A DNA stretch of 64,000 nucleotides, taken from Geothrix paludis (GTDB taxonomy: Bacteria; Acidobacteriota; Holophagae; Holophagales; Holophagaceae). The translations under genes were made by a program, and so were the position numbers. Positions within the stretch are counted from its first letter, which is position 1; every line of letters begins with the position of its first letter. The stretch lies in the NCBI RefSeq assembly GCF_022808815.1, contig NZ_JAKZLC010000001.1, positions 248,001 through 312,000 on the forward strand, in the 5' to 3' direction. The notes below the pieces were generated by a model, which worked only from the letters and a program-made list of their open reading frames with translations, did no database searches and had not been told where the DNA came from. Positions 34,986-42,751 of this stretch are shown here, piece after piece.

Positions 34986-36119
34986 TCAGGATTCGGTGAA
35001 CACCACGCCGCGCTTGGCGAGCTCCCCCCGGATGAAGTCCCAGGCGCCGGGCTCCTGGCCCAGGAATTCCGGCGGGTTGACGCCCTGGTGTGAATAGCCG
35101 CCCCGGGCGAGGAGCCGCACCGCGGCCGTGCAGGTGTAGCCGGTGGTCCGGGCCATGGAGGTGGTCTTCGTGGCGGGATCGTAGCGGTCGAGCAGGTTCA
35201 GCTCCCGGCGCATGCGCTGGCCGTCCTTGAGGCCGGATACGGTGACCCGCATGACCGTGAAGTCCTCGTCGCCCTCCTCCATGAACCACATGGGGAAGAG
35301 CAGGGCGGTGGTGAGGTCCAGCGGGCTGATCTCCACGCCGGCCAACTGCAGCTTCTCCTTCCGGAAGAAGCCGGATTCCCGCAGCATGCGCATCTTTTCG
35401 ATGTGGCCGGGGTAACGGAGCGTCTTCTCCTTCATGTCCGGCACCTGGGGGAAGCTCCGGATGAGGCTGCGGAGCCCGTCGGTGTTGAAGGACTCCAGGG
35501 TGCCCAGGCCCTCGAAATCCAGCAGCTCAGGCTCCGAAAGTGCGGGCAGTGTCACCATGCGGCCGTCCTTCACGTAGCGGGCGGGCCGGGTGTACTCCTC
35601 GATGACGTCGATGGGGCTGAAGCCGGCTTTGTATTCGTAGGGCCAGGTCCGCACCGCGGGCAGGCCGCCCACCAGGCACTCGAAGGTGTCCACGTGGTCC
35701 CACTGCCGCGCGGTGTCGCCCAGGATGATGTTGCCGCAGCCGGGCGCCACGCCGCAGTCCACGATGGCGGTGAGGCCCTGGGCCTTGGCCAGGGCGTCCA
35801 GCTCGAAGCAGTCCTCGTCGAAGAAGGAGATGTCCACCAGCGGCTTGCCGGCCTCCAGGACGGCCCTGGCCGTGGCGAAGCCCATGAAGCCGGGCACGGC
35901 CCCCACCACCAGGTCCGCGTCCGCCACGGCGGCCTTTACGCCATCCGGCGTGGCCAGGTCCGCGGGGCGCGTGGCCAGTCCCGCCCCGCGCATGCGGGCC
36001 AGGGCGGCTTCGGAGCGGTCGGCGACGGTGACTTTGAAATCCGGAGCGAGATCCTTGGCCATGGCGCCGCCGACGCGGCCCGCTCCGAGAACGACGACAT
36101 GGGTCACCGGGTGGGTCAC
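34986..36119 (-). CDS. Saccharopine dehydrogenase family oxidoreductase
   Basis: 377 aa. N-terminal Rossmann motif VVVLGAGRVGGAMAKDLA, then AVADADLVVGAVPGFMGFAT, IVDCGVAPGCGNIILGD and a C-terminal saccharopine-dehydrogenase-like catalytic domain (LRYPGHIEKMRMLRESGFF). Close relatives include L-lysine 6-dehydrogenase and carboxynorspermidine or saccharopine reductases. The neighbouring amino-acid permease, overlapping by 4 bp, suggests amino-acid catabolism, perhaps lysine. Its stop directly abuts the rapZ stop. Confidence 0.8.
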   Translation of the reverse strand: MTHPVTHVVVLGAGRVGGAMAKDLAPDFKVTVADRSEAALARMRGAGLATRPADLATPDGVKAAVADADLVVGAVPGFMGFATARAVLEAGKPLVDISFFDEDCFELDALAKAQGLTAIVDCGVAPGCGNIILGDTARQWDHVDTFECLVGGLPAVRTWPYEYKAGFSPIDVIEEYTRPARYVKDGRMVTLPALSEPELLDFEGLGTLESFNTDGLRSLIRSFPQVPDMKEKTLRYPGHIEKMRMLRESGFFRKEKLQLAGVEISPLDLTTALLFPMWFMEEGDEDFTVMRVTVSGLKDGQRMRRELNLLDRYDPATKTTSMARTTGYTCTAAVRLLARGGYSHQGVNPPEFLGQEPGAWDFIRGELAKRGVVFTES

Positions 36120-37546
36120 GGGAGACTCCCTTCAGGGGCCGCGGCGCGGGGCTTCACGGCGAGGTAGACCGGCCAGCCCAGGGCCACCAGGGCCAGGCCC
36201 GGCCAGGAATAGCTGGGACGGTGGATGAACAGGGCGCCGATGATGGCGAGGGCGCCGAAGAGGTACAGCCCCGGGACGAAGGGGTAGCCCCAGACCTTCA
36301 CCGGGCGCTCGAGGTCGGGCCGCCGCCAGCGCAGGAGGAAGATCCCCCCCACGGCCAGGACGTAGAAGAGGATCGTGGGCAGCATCACGAAGTCCAGCAG
36401 CTGACCGTAGGTGCCCGTGAGGGTGAGCGCGCAGGTCCAGAGCGCCTGGATCCAGAGGCCGAAGCCGGGAACCCCGTGCTCGTTGAGGGTGGCCGCCTTC
36501 GGATAGAACAGGCCGTCCTCCGCCATGCGCTGGTAGACGCGGGCGCCGGAGAGGATGAGCCCATTGAGGCAGCCGAACATCGAGATGAGGATGCTGCCGG
36601 CCATGATGAGGCCGCCGCCGCTGCCCAGCAGGGCCTGGAGGGCCGCGCTGCCCACCCGGTCCTGGGGGGCGTGGGCGATGCCGGACGGGCCGAGCACCCG
36701 CAGGTAGGCCGCGTTGGCCAGGATGTAGAGGCCGCAGACCAGCGTGGTGCCCACGAGCAGGGCGTAGGGGATGGTTCGCCTCGGCTCCTTCACCTCCCCG
36801 GCGATGAAGGTGATGGCGTTCCAGGCGTCGGCGGAGAAGAGGCTTCCGGTCTGCACCACCAGCAGGGCTGTAAGGAAGGGCAGGGCGGCGCTGTCTCCAG
36901 CGACGAAGGCGGCCTGGGAAGGGGCCACGGCGGGCTTCAGCAGCAGGCCCAGCAGCACCAGGGCCGCGAGGCCGCCGATCTTGGCCACGGTGAAGAGGTC
37001 CTGGATGCGGGAGCCCAGCTTCACGCCGTAGAGGTTCACGGCGCTCAGCAGCAGCACGACCGCGATGCCGGACAGGCGGGAGGGCGTGAGGCCCAGGTGG
37101 TAGGGCCCCACGGCGATGGCATGGGTGACCTTCATCAGGGGCACGTCCAGGTGGGGGCCCATCCAGGCCGAATCGGTGACCGCCGGCAGGAAGCTGCCGA
37201 GGTACTTCCCGAAGCCCACGGCCACGGCGGCGATGGTGCCGCACTCGATGACGACGAAGAAGGTCCAGCCGTAGAGGAAGCCCACGGCCGGGCCGTAGGT
37301 CTCCCGCAGGTAGGTGTACTGGCCTCCGGCCTGGGGGAACATCCCCGCCAGCTCCCCGTAGCTGAGGGCCGCGAAGAGCGTGAGCACCGCCGTGAGGCCC
37401 CAGGCAGCCAGCAGGAAGCCTCCTGAGCCCCCCGTCCGCACCATGTCGGCCGCGACGATAAACACGCCCGAGCCGATCATCGAGCCAGCGATGAGCATGG
37501 TGGCCGAGAACAATCCGACGTGGCGGCGGTAGCCGGGGGCGCTCAT
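36116..37546 (-). CDS. APC-family amino acid permease
   Basis: 476 aa with about 12-14 membrane spans. The APC start GLFSATMLIAGSMIGSGVFI carries the substrate-binding GSMIGSG motif; LSYGELAGMFPQAGGQYTYL and ITFIAGEVKEPRRTIPYALL (the E-KNP-like loop) are diagnostic. It probably imports or exchanges an amino acid for the dehydrogenase encoded downstream in the same operon. Divergent from mltG. Confidence 0.9.
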   Translation of the reverse strand: MSAPGYRRHVGLFSATMLIAGSMIGSGVFIVAADMVRTGGSGGFLLAAWGLTAVLTLFAALSYGELAGMFPQAGGQYTYLRETYGPAVGFLYGWTFFVVIECGTIAAVAVGFGKYLGSFLPAVTDSAWMGPHLDVPLMKVTHAIAVGPYHLGLTPSRLSGIAVVLLLSAVNLYGVKLGSRIQDLFTVAKIGGLAALVLLGLLLKPAVAPSQAAFVAGDSAALPFLTALLVVQTGSLFSADAWNAITFIAGEVKEPRRTIPYALLVGTTLVCGLYILANAAYLRVLGPSGIAHAPQDRVGSAALQALLGSGGGLIMAGSILISMFGCLNGLILSGARVYQRMAEDGLFYPKAATLNEHGVPGFGLWIQALWTCALTLTGTYGQLLDFVMLPTILFYVLAVGGIFLLRWRRPDLERPVKVWGYPFVPGLYLFGALAIIGALFIHRPSYSWPGLALVALGWPVYLAVKPRAAAPEGSLP

Positions 37547-37594
37547 TGGGTTCCTTGGGTGGATGGATCCACGCTATCACGGCATTCTGGAGGC

Positions 37595-38611
37595 ATGGCG
37601 CGTTCTTCCATGTCCCTCAGGCTCTTCCTGGCCATCCTCATCCTGGCCGCGGCTCCGGCGGCGGGCGGCTGGTGGGCCTGGAAGGGACGCGGACCCCTGC
37701 GCCAGGAGGCCACCGTCCTGGTGAGGAAGGGCGCCAACATCAACCAGATCGCCGACCAGCTGGAGCGGGATGGGGTGATCCGGTCCGCCTCGCTCTTCAA
37801 GCTCTGGGCCCGGGCCCGGAAGCTTCAGCTCATCCGCGGTGAGTACACGTTCGAGCCCCGGGCCAGCCTGTCGGACGTCACGGGGAAGCTGCGCCGGGCG
37901 GAGATCCACTTCACTTCGGTGTCCATCCCCGAAGGGGCCCACGCCTGGGCCGTGCAGAAGCGCCTCAAGGACTTCGTGCCCGAGGATGTCTTCTGGACCC
38001 TGTGGAAGAGCCCCCGACTGGCCCGCACCGCCGGGTTCGAGGATGCGGAAAGCCTGGAAGGCCTCGTGGCGCCGGCCACCTACAAGCTGCACCACGCCAT
38101 GGAACCCGAGGAGATCATGCTCATGCTCGTGGAGGCTTTCCGGAACCAGGTCCGGCCGAAGCTCGAGGGCGGCCCGCTGCCACCCTACGAGACCCTGATC
38201 CTGGCGAGCCTGGTGGAGAAGGAGACGAAGCTGCCGGAGGAGCAGCCCAAGGTAGCGGGCGTCTACCTGAAGCGGCTGAAGATCGGCATGCGCCTCCAGT
38301 GCGATCCCACCAGCCTCTATGCCCGGTGGATCACCGGCGACCTGCGCTTCACGGCGCCCACGCCGGAGGACATCCGGCGGCCCAGCCGCTTCAACACCTA
38401 CACCGTGAAGGGCCTGCCGCCCACGCCCATCGCCGTTCCCAGCCCCTCGGCCATCGCGGCGGCGAAGGAGCCGCTCTCCGGCAAGGACCTCTACTTCGTG
38501 GCCACGGGCAGGGGCGGCCACAGCTTCGCGGCGAACCTGCGCGACCACAACCGGAACGTGGGGACCTACCGCAAGGAACTGGCCCGGCAGAAGAAGGCGA
38601 TTCGTGGCTAA
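37595..38611 (+). CDS. mltG: Endolytic murein transglycosylase MltG
   Basis: 338 aa. N-terminal transmembrane anchor (about 6-26), LysM-like subdomain (VRKGANINQIADQLERDGVI), then the YceG catalytic domain with LILASLVEKETKLPEEQPKV (catalytic Glu in VEKET), QCDPTSLYA, SRFNTYTVKGLPPTPIAVPS and YFVATGRGGHSFA. It cuts nascent glycan strands. GGAGG sits only 1 nt before ATG 37595, so the in-frame ATG at 37610 may be used instead. Overlaps tlyA by 8 bp. Confidence 0.93.
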   Translation: MARSSMSLRLFLAILILAAAPAAGGWWAWKGRGPLRQEATVLVRKGANINQIADQLERDGVIRSASLFKLWARARKLQLIRGEYTFEPRASLSDVTGKLRRAEIHFTSVSIPEGAHAWAVQKRLKDFVPEDVFWTLWKSPRLARTAGFEDAESLEGLVAPATYKLHHAMEPEEIMLMLVEAFRNQVRPKLEGGPLPPYETLILASLVEKETKLPEEQPKVAGVYLKRLKIGMRLQCDPTSLYARWITGDLRFTAPTPEDIRRPSRFNTYTVKGLPPTPIAVPSPSAIAAAKEPLSGKDLYFVATGRGGHSFAANLRDHNRNVGTYRKELARQKKAIRG

Positions 38612-39383
38612 GGTCCGGCTGGACCAGCTCCTCGTGCAGCGCGGCCTGTGCGAGACCCGCGCCAAGGCCCAGGCGCGCATCCTGGCGGGCGACGTGCTGG
38701 TGGGCGACCGGCCCATCACCAAGGCGGGCACCGCCGTGGACGAGGCCGCGCCCATCCGGCTGCGGGGCGATGCGCTCCCCTTCGTGAGCCGTGGCGGGCT
38801 CAAGCTGGCCGGGGCCCTGGACCGCTGGGGCATCGATCCCATGGGCCGGATCTGCTTCGATGCCGGCGCCAGCACCGGCGGTTTCACCGACTGCCTCCTC
38901 CAGCGCGGCGCGGCCAAGGTCTATGCCGTGGACGTGGGCACCAACCAGCTCCACTGGAAGCTGCGGAGCGATCCGCGAGTGGTGTCCATGGAGCAGGTGA
39001 ACCTCCGCACCTGGGACCCGGCCGCCATCCCCGAGCGATGCAGCCTCCTTGTGGCGGACTTGAGCTTCATCTCCCTGCGGCTGGCCATTCCGCCGGTGCT
39101 TCCGAGCCTCGAGCCCGGCGCGGAGGCGGTCCTCCTGGTGAAGCCCCAGTTCGAGGCCGGGCGCGAGGACGTGGGCGCGGGCGGCATCGTCCGCGATCCC
39201 GCCGTCCACCGACGCGTGCTGGTGGAAACCTGGACCTTCTTCGAGGGCACGGACCTGCGGCCGCTGGATCTGGCCGAAAGCCCCATCAAGGGGGGGGAGG
39301 GCAACACGGAGTTCCTCCTGCGGCTGGGCCTGGGCGCCACCGCCGGGGACCTCGGTCGCGCCCTGGCCGCTTTGGGGCTCTGA
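38604..39383 (+). CDS. tlyA: TlyA-family RNA methyltransferase
   Basis: 259 aa. An N-terminal S4 RNA-binding domain (VRLDQLLVQRGLCETRAKAQ) joins a FtsJ-like SAM methyltransferase: CFDAGASTGGFTDCLLQRGA, AVDVGTNQLHW, VADLSFISLRLAIP and LLVKPQFEAGREDVGAGGIV. TlyA 2'-O-methylates rRNA cytidines in mycobacteria and confers capreomycin sensitivity. Start GTG 38604 overlaps mltG. Confidence 0.92.
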   Translation: MAKVRLDQLLVQRGLCETRAKAQARILAGDVLVGDRPITKAGTAVDEAAPIRLRGDALPFVSRGGLKLAGALDRWGIDPMGRICFDAGASTGGFTDCLLQRGAAKVYAVDVGTNQLHWKLRSDPRVVSMEQVNLRTWDPAAIPERCSLLVADLSFISLRLAIPPVLPSLEPGAEAVLLVKPQFEAGREDVGAGGIVRDPAVHRRVLVETWTFFEGTDLRPLDLAESPIKGGEGNTEFLLRLGLGATAGDLGRALAALGL

Positions 39384-39420
39384 GCCGCAGCTTGTACACT
39401 GGGGGATTGCCGGAGCCCAG

Positions 39421-40170
39421 GTGTTCGACAGCCTTTCCATCCCCACCATCCTCGTCAGCTACGTGGCCCTCCTCTTCAGCCTGAGCGTGCACGAGGCCAG
39501 CCACGCCACGGCGGCCTACCTGCTGGAGGACGACACGGCGGCGCGGCTGGGCCGGATGACCCTGAACCCCCTTGCCCACATGGACCTGCTGGGCACCTTC
39601 GTGTTCCCCCTGCTGGGTATGGCCACCGGCTTCCCCTTTATCGGCTGGGCCAAGCCCGTGCCCGTGGATCCCCGCAAGCTGACCCGCCGCTTCACCCAGC
39701 GCGTGGGCTACGCCTTCGTGGCCAGTGCCGGGCCGGCCTCCAACCTGGTCCAGGCCGTGGTCTTCCTGGGGATCATGTTCCTGGTGGTGAAGGCGGTGGC
39801 GCCCGTGCCTGAGATGGAGTTCCGGGTCTTCGCCCGGTCGCTCCTGGCCAGCAAGGTGGAGAGCCTCCAGGTGCTTCAGCTGGGCACGACCACCACGCTC
39901 TTCCTGGCTCTTCTGGGCCGCCTGGTGCTCATCAACATCGGCCTGGCCCTCTTCAACCTGCTGCCCATGGGACCGCTGGATGGCGCCGGCATCCTGCGGG
40001 GCTTCCTGCCCTGGCGATGGCTGCCGAAGTTCGACCGGGTCCAGCCCTGGATGGGCGGCATCCTCATCGTGTTGGCCCTCACGGGCCTCCTGGGCTACGT
40101 CCTGGGCCCCGTGTTCGGGCTGGTGTTCTACGGCATTGAGCTCGTCGCCCGCCTCGTTCTCCATTTCTGA
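39421..40170 (+). CDS. M50 site-2-type metalloprotease (membrane)
   Basis: 249 aa, about six spans. Zinc motif HEASH in SLSVHEASHATAAYLLED (about 20-40) and the third ligand in NLLPMGPLDGAGILRGF (about 180-196). FVASAGPASNLVQAVV is the typical second GxxxN-like motif. No PDZ or CBS domain, so it is the minimal YwhC-like type. Substrate unknown. Start GTG 39421 with GGAG 6 nt upstream. Confidence 0.9.
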   Translation: MFDSLSIPTILVSYVALLFSLSVHEASHATAAYLLEDDTAARLGRMTLNPLAHMDLLGTFVFPLLGMATGFPFIGWAKPVPVDPRKLTRRFTQRVGYAFVASAGPASNLVQAVVFLGIMFLVVKAVAPVPEMEFRVFARSLLASKVESLQVLQLGTTTTLFLALLGRLVLINIGLALFNLLPMGPLDGAGILRGFLPWRWLPKFDRVQPWMGGILIVLALTGLLGYVLGPVFGLVFYGIELVARLVLHF

Positions 40171-40194
40171 TCCACGCGCACCCTCGGAGCTTTC

Positions 40195-41184
40195 ATGCAA
40201 CGCATCCTTTCCGGCATCCAGCCCTCGGGCTCCCAGCACATCGGCCACCTGGTGGGAGCCCTGGACAACTTCACGCGGCTCCAGGGCCAGGGCGAGGCCT
40301 TCTACATGATCGCGGACTGGCATGCGCTGACGTCGAAGTACGAGGCCGTCGAGGAGATCTGGCCCGCCACGCTGGAGCTGACGGCCACCTACCTGGCGGC
40401 GGGCCTCGATCCGCAGAAGGCCACGATCTTCGTGCAGAGCCTGGTGAAGGAGCACGCCGAGTTGCACCTGCTGCTGTCCATGGTGACGCCCCTTTCCTGG
40501 TTGGAGCGGGTGCCCACCTACAAGGAGAAGCTGCAGAACGCCGTGGCGGACCTCGGCAGTTACGGCTTCCTGGGCTACCCCCTGCTGATGACCGCGGACA
40601 TCATCCTCTACAAGGCCCGCAAGGTACCCGTGGGTGAGGACCAGCTCTTCCACATCGAGCTGGCCCGCGAGGTGCTCCGCCGCTTCAACTTTCTCTACAA
40701 GGAGGAGGTCTTCCCGGAGCCCGAGGCCGTGCTCACCCCGACGCCCAAGGTGCCCGGCCTCGATGGGCGGAAGATGTCCAAGAGCTACGGGAACTGCATC
40801 TACCTGCGGGACACCAACGCCACCATCCTCGAGAAGTGCACCCGCCAGATGGCTTCGGATCCCGCCCGCGTTCGCAAGACCGATCCGGGCAACCCGGACA
40901 TCTGCCCCGTCTTCGAGTTCCACAAGCTCTTCAGTGATGACGCCACGGTGCAGATGGTGAACACCGAGTGCCGCCGCGCGGGCATCGGCTGCTTCGACTG
41001 CAAGAAGCGGGTGGCCGAGGCGATGATCCAGCGCATCGAGCCCCTGCGGGAGAAGATCGAGGCCTCCCTGGCCCGCCCGGCGGACCTGGAAGCCGTGCTG
41101 CAGGACGGCAGCGCCCGGGCCCGTGCCGTGGCCGCCGAGACCATGGTGGAAGTCCGCCAGGCCATGAAGATGCCCAGCCTCTAG
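40195..41184 (+). CDS. trpS: Tryptophanyl-tRNA synthetase
   Basis: 329 aa class I synthetase. HIGH-type motif in GIQPSGSQHIGHLVGALDNF (about 7-26), AVPVGEDQ-equivalent KVPVGEDQLFHIELAREVLRR, and KMSKS in GLDGRKMSKSYGNCIYLRD (about 185). Cys pair CFDCKKRVAEAM near the C-terminus. Followed by tRNA-Lys. Confidence 0.95.
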   Translation: MQRILSGIQPSGSQHIGHLVGALDNFTRLQGQGEAFYMIADWHALTSKYEAVEEIWPATLELTATYLAAGLDPQKATIFVQSLVKEHAELHLLLSMVTPLSWLERVPTYKEKLQNAVADLGSYGFLGYPLLMTADIILYKARKVPVGEDQLFHIELAREVLRRFNFLYKEEVFPEPEAVLTPTPKVPGLDGRKMSKSYGNCIYLRDTNATILEKCTRQMASDPARVRKTDPGNPDICPVFEFHKLFSDDATVQMVNTECRRAGIGCFDCKKRVAEAMIQRIEPLREKIEASLARPADLEAVLQDGSARARAVAAETMVEVRQAMKMPSL

Positions 41185-41206
41185 GAATGGGGCGGGGAAC
41201 GAGCGC

Positions 41207-41234
41207 TTGCGTTCCGTTTCCATCCTGGTAGACT
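41207..41234 (+). promoter_or_regulatory. Probable tRNA-Lys promoter
   Basis: TTGCGT (41207-41212), a 16-nt spacer and TAGACT (41229-41234), 13 nt before the mature tRNA. TAGACT recurs as a likely -10 box before other genes in this window. Confidence 0.5.
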
Positions 41235-41247
41235 TTCTTTTGCTCGT

Positions 41248-41324
41248 GGTCCCTTAGCTCAGTTGGTTAGAGCATCTGACTCTTAATCAGAGGGTCCCCG
41301 GTTCGAGTCCGGGAGGGACCACCA
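41248..41324 (+). tRNA. tRNA-Lys(CTT)
   Basis: 77 nt with encoded CCA. Acceptor GGTCCCT/AGGGACC, D-stem GCTC/GAGC, anticodon stem TCTGA/TCAGA with loop CTCTTAA (anticodon CTT), T-stem CCCGG/CCGGG with TTCGAGT loop. Confidence 0.97.
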
Positions 41325-41330
41325 GACCAG

Positions 41331-41363
41331 AAGCCCGCGGATCCAAAGTCCGCGGGCTTTTTC
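41331..41363 (+). terminator. Terminator after tRNA-Lys
   Basis: AAGCCCGCGGA (41331-41341) pairs with TCCGCGGGCTT (41349-41359), followed by T residues. Confidence 0.9.
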
Positions 41364-41488
41364 GTGCTGTCTCCCCGGTCACATGTCGCGGCGCGGGGCG
41401 CCCTGCGGTGGACGGAGGCCGGTATATTTGTAGGGCTGTCCGGTCGTGTCGAAGGACCGGGAAACGCAGGAATGACGGGAGGAACACC

Positions 41489-42385
41489 GTGGATCTGAAA
41501 CGCATCGTTCTGGACCTCATGCCGGGTGGCCTGGTTCGCACCTTCGCCGCGCCGTACTGCGCGGGCAAAGGCATCGCCAGTGGCATCGCCAAGGTCGACG
41601 AGATCCACACCAAGGCCGGACTCTACTCGACCCTGGACCTGCTGGGCGAGGAGGTCTTCAAGCGCGAGGACGTGGAAGCCACGGTCCAGGTGTACTTCCG
41701 GATGATCGAGGCGGTGAAGGACCGCCGCAACGCCAGCATCAGCCTCAAGCCCACGCAGCTCGGCATCAACGAGAGCGAGGCCTACTGCCAGGAGAACCTT
41801 CGCCGCATCGTGGCCGCCGCGGCCGTGCATGGCGTCCACATCACACTGGATATGGAGGACCGGCACTTCACGGACGTCACCCTGCGGATGTTCAAGGCCA
41901 TCCGGAACGAGTTCGACAACTTCGGGATCGTGCTGCAGAGCCGCCTCTTCCGCACGGGTGAAGACATCAAGGCCCTCCACCTCAAGCCCTGCAAGGTGCG
42001 CATCTGCATCGGCATCTACCGGGAGCCCGCCGAGGTGGCGCTCCAGGACAAGCGCGACATGAAGGAGAAGCTCTTCGAGTACGTGCAGCTGCTGCTGGAC
42101 CACGGCCACTATCCCGAGATCGCCACCCATGACGAGCCCCTGATCCGGCGCTGCATCGACCATCTGGACAAGAAGGGCGTGGCGAAGGACGCCTACGAGT
42201 TCCAGATGCTGATGGGCGTCCCCCGCTCGGAGATCCAGCAGGAGATCGTGAAGCGCGGGCAGATTATGCGTCTGTACGTGCCCTTCGCCGAGGACTGGAA
42301 GTTCGCCATCGCCTACATGAAGCGCCGGCTGGGTGCCAACCCCGCCATGGCCGCCATGGTGCTGAAGAACCTGTTCGGCCACTGA
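41489..42385 (+). CDS. Proline dehydrogenase (monofunctional)
   Basis: 298 aa FAD-dependent TIM-barrel enzyme oxidising proline to P5C. Motifs: ASISLKPTQLGINESEAYCQ, GVHITLDMEDRHFTDVTLRM, VRICIGIYREPAEVALQDKR, PEIATHDEPLIRRCIDHL and the C-terminal MRLYVPFAEDWKFAIAYMKR with RRLG. Start GTG 41489 has GGGAGG 6 nt upstream. P5C dehydrogenase is not adjacent. The 5' region holds a CCGGTC/GACCGG hairpin (41440-41460). Confidence 0.9.
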   Translation: MDLKRIVLDLMPGGLVRTFAAPYCAGKGIASGIAKVDEIHTKAGLYSTLDLLGEEVFKREDVEATVQVYFRMIEAVKDRRNASISLKPTQLGINESEAYCQENLRRIVAAAAVHGVHITLDMEDRHFTDVTLRMFKAIRNEFDNFGIVLQSRLFRTGEDIKALHLKPCKVRICIGIYREPAEVALQDKRDMKEKLFEYVQLLLDHGHYPEIATHDEPLIRRCIDHLDKKGVAKDAYEFQMLMGVPRSEIQQEIVKRGQIMRLYVPFAEDWKFAIAYMKRRLGANPAMAAMVLKNLFGH

Positions 42386-42464
42386 TCCCAATTCATTTGG
42401 ACAAAGCCCCGGGTGCGGCTATGGTGCTCCGATGGGGCTGTGTCCCACGACCACGGAGAATTCC

Positions 42465-42650
42465 ATGAAGAAGATGCTGGCGCTGGTCCTGATGAGCTCC
42501 TTCGCCCTGGCGGGCTTCGCCGCCGAGGAGAAGAAGCCCGAGCCCAAGAAGGGCTGCGGGATGGCCTGCTGCGAAAAGAACAAGGCTGCCTCTTGCAAGG
42601 ATTGCACTGGGTGCTGCAAGAAGAAGGAAGCCGCTCCCAAGAAGGGCTGA
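42465..42650 (+). CDS. Small secreted Cys/Lys-rich peptide
   Basis: 61 aa: a signal peptide (MKKMLALVLMSSFALAGFAA) and a 41-residue mature part with eight cysteines in KGCGMACCEKNKAASCKDC and TGCCKKKEA and about a third lysine. This pattern suggests metal binding in the periplasm. I do not recognise the family. Own terminator at 42688. Confidence 0.75.
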   Translation: MKKMLALVLMSSFALAGFAAEEKKPEPKKGCGMACCEKNKAASCKDCTGCCKKKEAAPKKG

Positions 42651-42687
42651 TGGTCCCTTTTCCGGCGCCTCACAGCCCCGGAACGTG

Positions 42688-42717
42688 AAAACCCCGGAGA
42701 TCGCCTCCGGGGTTTTT
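42688..42717. terminator. Terminator after the Cys-rich peptide gene
   Basis: AAAACCCCGGAG (42688-42699), 5-nt loop, CTCCGGGGTTTT (42705-42716) then T. Confidence 0.9.
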
Positions 42718-42751
42718 GCGTTCCGGCCCGGTTCGTGATTGTCTGGATGGG

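Noticed and set aside
36132-37580. 482-residue frame parallel to the permease
   Set aside because: Same strand, different frame; no membrane pattern or motifs, whereas the chosen frame has a full APC permease.
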